A stretch of 64,000 nucleotides of DNA from Kitasatospora phosalacinea (lineage in GTDB: Bacteria > Actinomycetota > Actinomycetes > Streptomycetales > Streptomycetaceae): NCBI RefSeq assembly GCF_030268885.1, contig NZ_BSSA01000012.1, positions 157,632-221,631 of the forward strand, written 5' to 3'. The translations under genes were made by a program, and so were the position numbers. This document shows, one piece after another, positions 17,588-25,402 of the stretch; position 1 is the stretch's first letter, and every line of letters begins with the position of its first letter. The notes under the pieces are model-generated. The model had not been told where the DNA came from, did not search any database, and saw nothing but the letters and a program-made list of their open reading frames with translations.

Positions 17588-18367
17588 GTGACCACCGCAG
17601 CCACCGAGTCCGACTCCGCCCCCGAGCCCGGGACCGGACCCGGGACCGCAGGACCGGACGGGCCGGAGGGAGCGCAGGCACCGGGCGGACGGGCTCGGCG
17701 GCTGCTGCGCCGGGCGTTCGGCCGCTCCCGCGCCCGCACCCTGCTGGGGTGCGTGGCCTCGGCGCTGCTGCTGTCCCTGCTGATCAAGACCTTCCTGGTG
17801 CAGGTCTTCGTCATCCCCTCGGGCTCCATGATGGGCACCCTGCAGAAGGACGACCGGGTGGCCGTCGACAAGTTCAGCCCCTGGCTGGGGGAGCAGCCCC
17901 ACCGCGGCGAGGTCGTCGTCTTCCGGGACCCGGGCGGCTGGCTGACCGAGCCGCCCGCCCGCGGCAACCTCCTGCAGGACGTGCTGAGCCACCTCGGGCT
18001 GATGCCCTCCGCCGACGAGAAGGACCTGATCAAGCGGGTGATCGCGGTCGGCGGGGACACCGTCGAGTGCAACGCGGGCCAGCCGCTGAAGGTCAACGGC
18101 ACCGCCCTGGACGAGCCCTACCTCTACCCGGGCGCCACCCCCTGCGACGACTACCCGGTCGGCACGGTCGAGGTCCCCGCGGGCTTCCTCTGGGTGATGG
18201 GCGACCACCGCAACGACTCCGCGGACTCCCGCTACCAGCTCCTGCACAACCCCGGGGGCGGCTTCGTCCCGGTCGACCACGTCATCGGCCGCGCCCGCGT
18301 CCTGGTCTGGCCCGCCGGGCGCTGGACCACCCTGCCCGTCCCCCCGACCTTCGACCGGCTCGGCTGA
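17588..18367 (+). CDS. lepB: Type I signal peptidase
   Basis: A 259-residue S26A signal peptidase that removes signal peptides on the outer face of the membrane. An Ala/Pro/Gly-rich cytoplasmic tail of about 55 residues precedes one transmembrane helix (LLGCVASALLLSLLIKTF). Box B is PSGSMMGTL with the catalytic Ser at residue 80, box D is LIKRVIAVGGD with the catalytic Lys at 149, and box E is GDHRNDSADSR. The start is a GTG at 17588 after GGGAG. Streptomycetes carry several such enzymes. This one lies just downstream of a large exported protease, but a strong hairpin separates them. Confidence 0.93.
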   Translation: MTTAATESDSAPEPGTGPGTAGPDGPEGAQAPGGRARRLLRRAFGRSRARTLLGCVASALLLSLLIKTFLVQVFVIPSGSMMGTLQKDDRVAVDKFSPWLGEQPHRGEVVVFRDPGGWLTEPPARGNLLQDVLSHLGLMPSADEKDLIKRVIAVGGDTVECNAGQPLKVNGTALDEPYLYPGATPCDDYPVGTVEVPAGFLWVMGDHRNDSADSRYQLLHNPGGGFVPVDHVIGRARVLVWPAGRWTTLPVPPTFDRLG

Positions 18368-18394
18368 CCCTCCGGGGCCCCGCGGGCCGTCAGG

Positions 18395-18434
18395 TGCCGC
18401 GGGTCGCCGCCAGTTGCCGCGGGTCGCCGCCGGT
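18395..18434. repeat. Two 20-bp direct repeats
   Basis: The unit TGCCGCGGGTCGCCGCCAGT at 18395 is repeated almost exactly at 18415 (CGGT at the end), followed by a partial third copy. It lies in the gap after the signal peptidase gene. Confidence 0.6.
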
Positions 18435-18439
18435 CGCCG

Positions 18440-19096
18440 TCAGTCGCCGTCCCCGAGCACGTACACCCCGGCCCGGGCCGCCGTGGCCGCCGCGGCGGCG
18501 GCCCGGTCGGCCTCCGCCGGGCCGACCGGCTCGCCGGTGACGTGCATCCGCAGGTAGAGGGGGGCGACGGTGGCCCGGACGACCTCGTGGGGGTCGGTGC
18601 CGGGCGGGACCTCGCCGCGGGCGATCGCCTCGGTGACCGCGACGGAGGTGAGTTCGCGGCGGCCGGCCAGCACCGCGGAGAGGGCCTGCTGCGCCTTGGG
18701 GGAGCCCGCGGCGGCGGAGACCATGGCGCGCAGCCAGGCCCGGTGGGCGGGGTCGCCGTGCAGGGTGACGACGGCGCGGGCGATGGTGCGCAGGTCGTCC
18801 TCCAGGCTCGGGCCGGCGCCGAGGGTGACCGTCACGGCGAGGTGGTCGGCGAGGTCGACGACGATGTTCTCCAGGCTGCCCCAGCGCCGGTAGACGGTGG
18901 TGGCGGCGACTCCGGCGCGGGTGGCGATGCGGTCGATGCGGGTCTCGGCGTAGCCGTGCTCGACGAGTTCAGCCAGGGCGGCCTCCAGGACGGAGGCCCG
19001 GGTGCGGGCGGTGCGGCCGCCGGGGCGGCGGGTGCCGGGCGCGGGCTCCGGAGCGGCCTCGGTCCCTGACGCGGTGTCACGTTCCTCGGGTGCCAA
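18440..19096 (-). CDS. TetR/AcrR family transcriptional regulator
   Basis: About 218 residues. The helix-turn-helix is IDRIATRAGVAATTVYRRWGSLENIVVDLADHL, with the W-G-S variant common in actinomycete TetR regulators. The C-terminal part (LRAMVSAAAGSPKAQQALSAVLAGRR) resembles the TetR_C ligand domain of regulators controlling efflux or hydrolases. I propose the TTG at 19096 as start because GGGGA lies ten bases upstream and longer frames run through the operator region. The gene is divergent from the hydrolase-reductase fusion at 19193, with a perfect palindrome between them. Confidence 0.85.
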   Translation of the reverse strand: MAPEERDTASGTEAAPEPAPGTRRPGGRTARTRASVLEAALAELVEHGYAETRIDRIATRAGVAATTVYRRWGSLENIVVDLADHLAVTVTLGAGPSLEDDLRTIARAVVTLHGDPAHRAWLRAMVSAAAGSPKAQQALSAVLAGRRELTSVAVTEAIARGEVPPGTDPHEVVRATVAPLYLRMHVTGEPVGPAEADRAAAAAATAARAGVYVLGDGD

Positions 19097-19109
19097 ATGA
19101 AAATCCCCT

Positions 19110-19165
19110 TGCGTTAGTGGTGCGGGTTCCGCCAGGATCGAGCCTAACGCAGGATCACCTGCGTT
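19110..19165. promoter_or_regulatory. TetR-type operator region with a perfect 8-4-8 palindrome
   Basis: AACGCAGG at 19146-19153 and CCTGCGTT at 19158-19165 are exact inverse complements around ATCA. A further half-site, TGCGTTAG at 19110-19117, is the inverse of CTAACGCA at 19144-19151. The sites sit in the 96-bp divergent region between the TetR gene and the hydrolase fusion, so autoregulation and control of the fusion are likely. Confidence 0.75.
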
Positions 19166-19192
19166 TGTCCCGTGTCCTGGAGAGGGCTCCGC

Positions 19193-20674
19193 ATGCCCCT
19201 GCCCCTGCCGCCGCTGCCCCGCGTGGAGCACCGTTTCGTGGACGTCGACGGCGTCCGCGTCTTCTACCGCGCCGCCGGGCCGGAGAACGCCCCGGTCCTG
19301 TTACTGCTGCACGGCTTCCCGTCGGCCTCGCACCAGTTCCGCCGCCTGTTCGACGCCCTCGGTGCCCGGTTCCGGCTGATCGCCCCGGACTACCCGGGCT
19401 TCGGCCACACCGAGGCCCCGGCCTCCTTCCGGTACTCCTTCGACGCGCTGGCCGAGGTGCTGGAGGGCTTCGTCGGGGCGCTCGGCCTGGAGCGCTTCGC
19501 GCTGTACGCCTTCGACTTCGGCGGCCCGGTGGGCTTCCGGCTGGCCACCCGCCGCCCGGAGCTGGTCACCGGCCTGGTGGTGCAGAACGCCAACGCGTAC
19601 GCCGAGGGCCTGTCCGAGCTGGCCGTCGGGACGATCGCGCACCGCACCGGCGAGCCGGGCGCGGCGGAGGCCGTCCAACCGCTGTTCACGCTGGAGGTGA
19701 CGCGCGGTCAGTACGAGGGCGGCGCCGCCGATCCGGCCCTCGTCCCCCCGGACGGCTGGACGCTGGACCAGCACTTCCTCGACCTGCCGGGCCGCCGCGA
19801 GGCGCAGACCGCGCTGGCCCTGGACTACCACGCGAACGTCGGGCTGTACCCGGTCTGGCAGCGCTGGCTGCGCGAGCACCGGCCGCCGCTGCTGGTGCTG
19901 TGGGGCCGCAACGACCCCTTCTTCCTGCCCGCCGGGGCCGAGGCCTACCGGCGGGACGTGCCGGGCGCCGAGGTCCACCTGTTCGACACCGGCCACTTCG
20001 CCCTGGAGGAGTGCGCGCCCGAGATCGCCCCGCTGGTCGCCGACTTCCTCGACCGGCTGACCGAGCCCCGTCCGCTGCGGATAGCCGTGCTCGGCGCGAG
20101 CGGGCAGCTCGGCGGGGAGGTCGCCCGCGAGGCCGGGCGCCGCGGCCACGCCGTCACCCCGCTCGGCCGGGCGGACGCGGACGCGGCGGACGAGGCCGCG
20201 CTGGTCGCCGTGCTGGCCGGGCACGACGCGGTGGTCGCCGCCCTCAAGGGGCCCGACCGGCTGGTGCCGCGGGCGGCCGGGGCGCTGCTGGCCGCGCTGC
20301 CGGAGGCGGGGGTGCCGCGGTTGCTGTTCGTGGGCGGCGGCGGCAGCCTGGAGCACGCGCCGGGCGAGCGCTTCGTCGACTCCCCCGACTTCCCCGCCCC
20401 GTACCTGGAGACCGCCCGGGACCAGGCGGCCGCGCTCGACCTGCTGCGCGCCGCCGACACCCCGGTGGAGTGGACGTACTTCAGCCCGCCCCCGGTGCAC
20501 CTCGTCCCGGGCGCCCGGACGGGCCGCTACCGGGTGGCGGCCACCGACGCCCCGCTGACGGACGCGGCGGGCGTCAGCCGCCTCACCACCGGCGACTTCG
20601 CCTCCGCGGCAGTCGACGCACTGGAGCGGGGCAGCTTCCCGCGCGCCCGGATCACCGCCGCCACCCTCGGCTGA
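19193..20674 (+). CDS. Fusion of an alpha/beta hydrolase and an NAD(P)-binding reductase-like domain
   Basis: A 493-residue two-domain protein. Residues about 1-290 are an alpha/beta hydrolase: oxyanion loop LLHGFPSASHQF, nucleophile elbow YAFDFGGPVGF with Asp as nucleophile (epoxide-hydrolase or haloalkane-dehalogenase type), WGRNDPFF and the catalytic His in DTGHFALE. From residue about 297 a second domain begins LRIAVLGASGQLGGEVAREA, a GxxGxxG dinucleotide-binding fold of the atypical SDR/NmrA group. The start is the ATG at 19193 with GGAGAGG upstream. A TTA leucine codon at 19301 lies early in the gene, implying dependence on the bldA tRNA in streptomycetes. A TetR gene and palindrome lie immediately upstream. 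Confidence 0.88.
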   Translation: MPLPLPPLPRVEHRFVDVDGVRVFYRAAGPENAPVLLLLHGFPSASHQFRRLFDALGARFRLIAPDYPGFGHTEAPASFRYSFDALAEVLEGFVGALGLERFALYAFDFGGPVGFRLATRRPELVTGLVVQNANAYAEGLSELAVGTIAHRTGEPGAAEAVQPLFTLEVTRGQYEGGAADPALVPPDGWTLDQHFLDLPGRREAQTALALDYHANVGLYPVWQRWLREHRPPLLVLWGRNDPFFLPAGAEAYRRDVPGAEVHLFDTGHFALEECAPEIAPLVADFLDRLTEPRPLRIAVLGASGQLGGEVAREAGRRGHAVTPLGRADADAADEAALVAVLAGHDAVVAALKGPDRLVPRAAGALLAALPEAGVPRLLFVGGGGSLEHAPGERFVDSPDFPAPYLETARDQAAALDLLRAADTPVEWTYFSPPPVHLVPGARTGRYRVAATDAPLTDAAGVSRLTTGDFASAAVDALERGSFPRARITAATLG

Positions 20675-20687
20675 CGGCGCCCGTCCG

Positions 20688-20715
20688 CCCCGGCCGGACC
20701 CCCACCCGGCCGGGG
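20688..20715. terminator. Hairpin between convergent genes
   Basis: CCCCGGCCGG at 20688-20697 pairs perfectly with CCGGCCGGGG at 20706-20715. It lies between the hydrolase fusion and the convergent nucleotidyltransferase-like gene. Confidence 0.75.
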
Positions 20716-20721
20716 CCCCCG

Positions 20722-21381
20722 CTACTGCTCCGGCCGCTCCGGCCGCTCCAGTCGCGGCAGCCACGCGTGCCCGGGGTGCACGTCGCGCAGCCAGCGGGCC
20801 AGCGTCCGGCGGCGTTCGGCGTCCAGCCGGGGCAGGGCGCGCTCGAAGTCGGCCCGGTCCTTGTCCCGGACGGCCTTGGCCTTGAACAGCAGCACCAGTT
20901 CGGGCCGCAGGTAGGGGACGCCCGCGGCGGTCCGCTCGAACGTCTCGGGGTACGGCAGCCGCAGGCGCTCGTCGCGCCGGCAGATCCACGTCCCGCCCTC
21001 GTGCGGTTCGCGGAACACGTCGAAGCGGTACTGCCCGCTCGCCGGGTCGCGCGCCCAGGTCTGCCGGGTCGCCGCCAGCACCGCGGGCCCGGCGTCCGGC
21101 CAGGTCCGCCCCCAGCCGACGGCGTCGAACGCCAACTCGGGGAAGCACGCCCGCAGTTCCCCGAACGCCCCGGCCGGCACGGCGACCTCCAGGTCGCCGT
21201 GCGGCCGCGACTGCCCGCCGAGGAACAGGTCCAGCGCCCAGCCCGCCGCCACGCACCAGGGCGCGGCGAGCCCCGCCAGCCGCTCCGCGACCTGCTCGGG
21301 CCGCCAGGCCCCGGCCCAGCGGGCGTCCGCCTCGTCCCCGTCCATCCGCACGCCGCCGTCCGGCGGCCCTCCCGCGTCCAT
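20722..21381 (-). CDS. Nucleotidyltransferase-fold protein (ANT-like)
   Basis: A 219-residue protein. WCVAAGWALDLFLGGQSRPHGDLEV is the signature of the minimal nucleotidyltransferase fold found in aminoglycoside or lincosamide adenylyltransferases: GWALDLFLGG loop, then a D-x-E metal motif. The second half (YLRPELVLLFKAKAVRDKDRADFERALPRL) matches the helical partner region with its conserved KAKAxRxKDxxDF. Many such genes are housekeeping homologues of resistance enzymes, so a resistance role should not be assumed. Start ATG at 21381; a second in-frame ATG lies 36 bp in. Confidence 0.8.
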   Translation of the reverse strand: MDAGGPPDGGVRMDGDEADARWAGAWRPEQVAERLAGLAAPWCVAAGWALDLFLGGQSRPHGDLEVAVPAGAFGELRACFPELAFDAVGWGRTWPDAGPAVLAATRQTWARDPASGQYRFDVFREPHEGGTWICRRDERLRLPYPETFERTAAGVPYLRPELVLLFKAKAVRDKDRADFERALPRLDAERRRTLARWLRDVHPGHAWLPRLERPERPEQ

Positions 21382-21467
21382 CCGCCGAACCTACCCTCCG
21401 CGCACCCCGTGCTATCCCCCCGACGCCCCCTCCCCCGGGGCGACCTGCCGTGCGAGGATCGACCACC

Positions 21468-21809
21468 ATGGAGATCATCGACAGCGGCCGCTTCCGCCCC
21501 GCCCCGGACGGCTCGCCCGACTACGCGGAGCACCTGAGCGTGCCCGCGCTGAGCTTCGGCACCTACTCGCTCCCGGCGGGCTCCACCGACGATCAGTCAC
21601 CGCACCTGCAGGACGAGGTCTACGTGGTCACCCGCGGCCGGGCCCGCTTCACCTCCGGCGGGCGCACCGTCGAGGTCGGGCCCGGCACCTCGCTCTTCGT
21701 CCCGGCCCGGGAGGAGCACCGCTTCCACGACATCACCGAGGACCTGGTCGCCCTGGTCCTCTTCGCCCCGGCCTACAGCGGCGTCCCCGCCCCGGGCGAC
21801 CCGGCCTGA
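21468..21809 (+). CDS. Single-domain cupin protein
   Basis: A 113-residue beta-barrel protein. The cupin motif 1 region is SPHLQDEVYVVTRGRARFTSGG and motif 2 is PGTSLFVPAREEHRFHDITED, giving His and Glu metal-ligand candidates. The ATG at 21468 with GAGG upstream is preferred over the in-frame start at 21450. Single-domain cupins include isomerases, dioxygenases and binding proteins, so no reaction can be assigned. Its 3' end overlaps the convergent GNAT-like gene by 37 bp. Confidence 0.85.
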   Translation: MEIIDSGRFRPAPDGSPDYAEHLSVPALSFGTYSLPAGSTDDQSPHLQDEVYVVTRGRARFTSGGRTVEVGPGTSLFVPAREEHRFHDITEDLVALVLFAPAYSGVPAPGDPA

Positions 21810-22474
21810 GACCCGCCCCGGCCCGCGGGAGCCCGGCCGGGGCGGAGCAGCACCTCGCTGCCCACGGGGGTGAAACCAGCGGCGAGGAAGGCGCGCAGGG
21901 AGCGGGCGTTGCCGGGGGCGACGGCGGCGAAGAGGGGCGTTCCGGCGGGGAGGAGGGTGAGGGCGTCGCGCAGCAGGGCGCGGCCGTGGCCGTGGCCGTG
22001 GCCGTCGGGGTGGGCGGGGTCGAGTTCGATGCTGAGTTCGTGGCGCCCGGCCAGGCCCTCGGCGAGGGTGACCAGCCCGCGTTCGTCGCCGTGGACGGTG
22101 ACGCGGGTGCGCAGGCAGCGGGCGAAGCGGACCCGCGGGTGGTCGTCGAGGTGGTGGAGGGTGTCGAGCCGGGGCGGGCCGCCGGTGGCGCGGGCGGTGA
22201 GGGTGGCGTCGGTGACGCCGATCCAGCCGTCGGGGCCGGCCAGGTGGAGCAGGAACCGCGGGTCGAGGGAGCCGCCGAAGCCGTCCGCTCCGGCGGCGGT
22301 GACCCGTCCGGCGTCCTGGGCGGTGGCGATGACGGCGTGTCCGGTGAAGGCGACCGAGCACTCCAGGCCGCCGGGCAGCGGCGGCAGGACCGTCACCCCT
22401 CCGTCGGCGGGCGGGAAGCGGCCCTCGGCGGCGGCCAGCAGGTGGGTCAGCAGGGGGTGGGGGGCGTCGGTCAC
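21773..22474 (-). CDS. GNAT-fold acetyltransferase-like protein
   Basis: A 233-residue protein starting at a GTG at 22474. The C-terminal half shows HELSIELDPAHPDGHGHGHGRALL, a His/Gly-rich version of the acetyl-CoA pyrophosphate loop, followed by LFAAVAPGNARSLRAFLAAGFTPVGSEVLL, the typical GNAT beta5-alpha4 end. The N-terminal half is less recognisable. The acceptor is unknown. The gene overlaps the cupin gene tail to tail. Confidence 0.78.
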   Translation of the reverse strand: MTDAPHPLLTHLLAAAEGRFPPADGGVTVLPPLPGGLECSVAFTGHAVIATAQDAGRVTAAGADGFGGSLDPRFLLHLAGPDGWIGVTDATLTARATGGPPRLDTLHHLDDHPRVRFARCLRTRVTVHGDERGLVTLAEGLAGRHELSIELDPAHPDGHGHGHGRALLRDALTLLPAGTPLFAAVAPGNARSLRAFLAAGFTPVGSEVLLRPGRAPAGRGGSQAGSPGAGTPL

Positions 22475-22650
22475 GGTCGGGGGCGTCCTTCGGTGGATCG
22501 GTGGGTCGGGAGGGGGCGCTGCGGTGTGCCTGGAGCCTTGGGCGGCAAGGCCGTTCGGTTCGAGTACGTCTTCCGGTGGGCCTATAGTGCTGGCCGTCCT
22601 GTTCTCCCTCCGCCCCGCCGCGGAGCGTCCGAGCCCTGGAGCCGCACACG

Positions 22651-23238
22651 ATGACTGCCGCCTGCCCGTCCTGCTCGACGGCCGACCACACGCTGCTGGT
22701 CACCGCCGCGCTGAACGACCCGCGCGGGGAGCTGGACCGTCCGACCCGCGGGCTGCTGGACGTGCCGCGTGAGCCGAAGAGCCTGAGCCCGGGCAGCACG
22801 GTGCTGTACGTGCTGGCGGGCCTGACGGGCGCGCTGCTGCTCACGTCGTTCTTCGCCCTGCTGCAGGCGGAGGGCCAGGAGTTCGCCAACGACGCGACCG
22901 CCCTGGTGGTGTACCTGCTGTTCACCACGGTCCTCGCCGTGGCCGGCTGGCTGGTGCGCCGGGAAGCCCGCAGGCGCCGCCTGGAGCAGGGCGGTTGGCC
23001 GGTCTCGTACGAGCAGTGGACGCTGGTGCACAAGGTGTGGCGGGTGGCCTGGCTGTGCCGCGCCTGCCGGGTGGCGTTCTTCCCGCTGGGCGCGCTGCGG
23101 CCGGACTTCCCGGCCTCTCCCCCGCTGCGGTACGAGCACTTCCAGGACTGGCTGAACGAGACGGCCCGGCAGACCGAACTGGCGGGCGGCTTCCTCCCCG
23201 CCGCCGGAACGCCCGCCACCGGAACGCCCGCTGCCTGA
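22651..23238 (+). CDS. Membrane protein with terminal zinc-ribbon-like cysteine pairs
   Basis: A 195-residue protein from the ATG at 22651. It begins with CPSCSTADH, has two hydrophobic helices (TVLYVLAGLTGALLLTSFF and ATALVVYLLFTTVLAVAGWLV) and ends with a cytoplasmic part holding WLCRACRVAFFPLG. The CxxC pairs at either end could form one zinc site. No enzymatic motif is visible and the function is unknown. A TATAGT sequence near 22582 may be the minus-10 box of its promoter. Confidence 0.78.
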   Translation: MTAACPSCSTADHTLLVTAALNDPRGELDRPTRGLLDVPREPKSLSPGSTVLYVLAGLTGALLLTSFFALLQAEGQEFANDATALVVYLLFTTVLAVAGWLVRREARRRRLEQGGWPVSYEQWTLVHKVWRVAWLCRACRVAFFPLGALRPDFPASPPLRYEHFQDWLNETARQTELAGGFLPAAGTPATGTPAA

Positions 23239-23373
23239 CCGGCCGTCACCCGGTCGGCCGCCGATCGGCAGACGCCCCGTCAGCACGGCCCGCGGAACCG
23301 GACGGTGCGCGCGACCCGGACGGTGCGTGGGCGCGGGCGGTGCGAGGACCTCCAAGCGGCGTTCCCTCCTCGT

Positions 23374-23757
23374 TCAGTACGCGTAGCGGGTGCAGCGGGA
23401 CGAGGGCGAGGTCGGGCGGGGGCCGGTGAGCGGCAGGTCGGGGCCGTACGGGGTGCAGCGCTCGGCGGGGCCGGTGGCGTCGCCGGGTGCGAGCAGCACC
23501 CGGCCGAACGGGCCGGCCGGCACCCGCGACACGGGCACGTGGGAGCCGCGGGCCGCGGCCTCGCCCGCCGCGAGTTCCTCCCGGCGCCGCCAGGGCACCC
23601 CGGAGGGTTCGGGGTCGACCGCGTACGCCCCGGCGTCCGTCAGGACGGGCGTCGGATGGCCGTTGCCCACCGGGTGGTGGGCGTGCGGCGGGAGACGGGC
23701 CCTGGTGACGGGCCTGGTGAGGGCTGCCCCGCAGTGCGCGCAGGCGAGGATCTCCAC
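23374..23757 (-). CDS. Hypothetical protein with N-terminal CxxC
   Basis: A 127-residue protein starting MEILACAHCGAALTRPV at a GTG at 23757, with GGAG about ten bases upstream. The single visible CAHCG looks like half a zinc ribbon. The remainder is Pro/Arg-rich with repeated Cys near the end (CTPYGPD, CTRYAY). I do not recognise a function. Confidence 0.65.
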   Translation of the reverse strand: MEILACAHCGAALTRPVTRARLPPHAHHPVGNGHPTPVLTDAGAYAVDPEPSGVPWRRREELAAGEAAARGSHVPVSRVPAGPFGRVLLAPGDATGPAERCTPYGPDLPLTGPRPTSPSSRCTRYAY

Positions 23758-23841
23758 ACAGCGCTCCTTCCGGCGCTGGGAGTATGCGACGGGGCGCGGT
23801 TCGGACGCAAAGGGTTTTCCGACGCCCCGTCAACGCCCCGT

Positions 23842-23892
23842 CCGGTCAAGGCTCGCGCCCGGTCAAGGCTCGCGTCCGGTCAAGGCTCGCGC
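23842..23892. repeat. Three tandem copies of a 17-bp unit
   Basis: CCGGTCAAGGCTCGCGC is repeated three times, with one C-to-T change in the middle copy. It lies in the short gap just downstream of the hydrolase stop at 23921 and is probably a slippage product. Confidence 0.82.
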
Positions 23893-23920
23893 CCGGCCGC
23901 TCCTCACAACCGCCCCGCCC

Positions 23921-25141
23921 TCACAGCCGGTCGGCGTCGAGCACCGCCCGGACGAACTCGCCGGGTGCCTCCTGCGGCAGGTTGTGGCCGACGCCGTCGA
24001 CGGTGCGGTGCAGGTAGGGCCCGGCGAACCGGTCGCGGTAGGCGCGGCCGTTGCCGGGGGCGGTGAACGGGTCGAGGGCGGGGTCGAGCGCGACGGTGGG
24101 GACGGTGATCACCGGCCGGTCGGCGAGCCGCCGTTCGTCGGCGTCGAAGCGGCGTTCGCCGCCCGCCAGGCCGAGCCGCCAGCGGTAGTTGTGGAGCACG
24201 ATCTCGGGGTAGTCGGGGTTGTCGAAGGCGGTGGCGGTGCGGTCGAAGACGCGTTCCTCGAAGCGCCAGGTGGGCGAGACGGTCTGCCACACCAGTCGGC
24301 AAAGGTCGCGGCGCAACCGCCGGTCGAGCAGGGCGCGCCGACCGCGCTCGGTGGTGAAGTAGTACTGGTACCACCAGGCGTGCTCGGCCTCGGCGTTGAG
24401 CGGGTCGGCCTGGGCGTGGACGTCGGTGATCAGGTAGCCGCCGACCGTGACCAGCGCCTTGACCCGCTCGGGACGCAGCGCAGCGACGATGGCGGCCGTC
24501 CGGGCGCCCCAGTCGAATCCGGCTAGCAGGGCCCGGCTGATCCCGAGCGCGTCCAGCAGCGCGACCAGGTCCCGGGCGACGGCGGCCTGTTGGGCGTTGC
24601 GCGGGGTCTGCTCGGAGCGGAACCTGGTGCGTCCGTGGCCGCGCAGGTAGGGCACCAGGACCCGGTAGCCGCGGGCCGCGAGCAGCGGGGCGACCTCGGC
24701 GTAGCTGTGGATGTCGTAGGGCCAGCCGTGCAGGCACACCACCACGGGGCCGTCGAGCGGGCCGCACTCCGCGTAGCAGACGTTGAGGTCCCCGGCGGCG
24801 ACCTGCCGCAGCGTCCAGGGCACCGCGAGCCCGTCCGAGAGGACCGGCCCGTAGGGCGCCGGGCGCGGGGGCACCACGTAGCCGGGCCCGGGCATCAGGT
24901 AGGCGGGTTCGGCATAGGCCGGTTCCGCGTAGGCCGGTTCGGCGTAAGCCCGTTCCGGGTAGCCCGGTTCGACGTAGGCGGGCGGCGGCGGGTACGCCTG
25001 GGCGGCGTAGGGAGGTGCCGGGTAGGACTGCGCCGCGTAGGCGGGTGCCGCGTACGCGGTGTGCGTCCGGGCGCCCGCGGCGGCCGCGAACAGCCCGGTG
25101 CCTGCCGCGACCCCCGCCCGGTGGAAGCTCCGCCTGTCCAT
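23921..25141 (-). CDS. Exported alpha/beta hydrolase (epoxide-hydrolase type) with a Tyr/Pro/Ala repeat linker
   Basis: A 406-residue protein. The N-terminus MDRRSFHRAGVAAGTGLFAAAAG carries twin arginines and a hydrophobic run, so Tat export is likely. Residues about 35-90 are low-complexity, with AYAEP repeated in tandem and many Tyr-Pro steps. The catalytic domain has VCLHGWPYDIHSY, the elbow LLAGFDWGARTAA with Asp nucleophile, and GVGHNLPQEAP near the end with the His. The ATG at 25141 is chosen over the longer frame because it starts the Tat signal. The repeat linker may attach the enzyme to the cell wall or act as a flexible stalk, which is inference. Confidence 0.85.
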   Translation of the reverse strand: MDRRSFHRAGVAAGTGLFAAAAGARTHTAYAAPAYAAQSYPAPPYAAQAYPPPPAYVEPGYPERAYAEPAYAEPAYAEPAYLMPGPGYVVPPRPAPYGPVLSDGLAVPWTLRQVAAGDLNVCYAECGPLDGPVVVCLHGWPYDIHSYAEVAPLLAARGYRVLVPYLRGHGRTRFRSEQTPRNAQQAAVARDLVALLDALGISRALLAGFDWGARTAAIVAALRPERVKALVTVGGYLITDVHAQADPLNAEAEHAWWYQYYFTTERGRRALLDRRLRRDLCRLVWQTVSPTWRFEERVFDRTATAFDNPDYPEIVLHNYRWRLGLAGGERRFDADERRLADRPVITVPTVALDPALDPFTAPGNGRAYRDRFAGPYLHRTVDGVGHNLPQEAPGEFVRAVLDADRL

Positions 25142-25330
25142 CCGCCCGCCCTCCGCCCGCGTCCAGCCGACCGTTGCTCCTTGCTCAGTCAGCAAGCATG
25201 CCGGAGAGGGGGGTTGACCAGGACGAAGACGCGCCGATCGGACATTTCGGTCGTTCGCGGGTACAAACGCCCCAAACCCGTCCGCACGGGGCCCCGCGCG
25301 GACGGTCCGGGTCGAACTGCGGTGCGGTCG

Positions 25331-25402
25331 GCAGCCGTTGGGGACGTCGGTTCGGCAGCCGTTGGGGACGTGGGCTCAGCAGCCGTTGAGGATGTTGGTG
25401 AG
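25331..25402. repeat. Three tandem 24-bp copies at the 3' end of the HNH nuclease gene
   Basis: Units starting GCAGCCGTTG lie at 25331, 25355 and 25379. The third is the end of the nuclease gene itself, encoding the last residues NGC and the stop region. The other two lie beyond the stop, so the end of the gene appears to have been duplicated twice. Confidence 0.72.

Noticed and set aside
11294..18280. A 2328-codon open frame on the minus strand
   Set aside because: It runs antisense through the M4-M28 protease and is low-complexity in translation. Long antisense frames are expected in such GC-rich DNA. Only the APH-like gene at its end is real.
18440..19231. Longer start (19231) for the TetR gene
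   Set aside because: That extension would cover the palindromic operator and has no ribosome site. The TTG at 19096 has GGGGA ten bases upstream.
20722..21381. Calling this an antibiotic-resistance nucleotidyltransferase
   Set aside because: The fold fits, but many chromosomal homologues have unknown roles, and there is no resistance context.
23842..23892. Possible CRISPR-like array in the tandem repeats
   Set aside because: The repeats are 17 bp, directly abutting, without spacers, and there are no cas genes. The same applies to 38926-38958 and 25331-25402.
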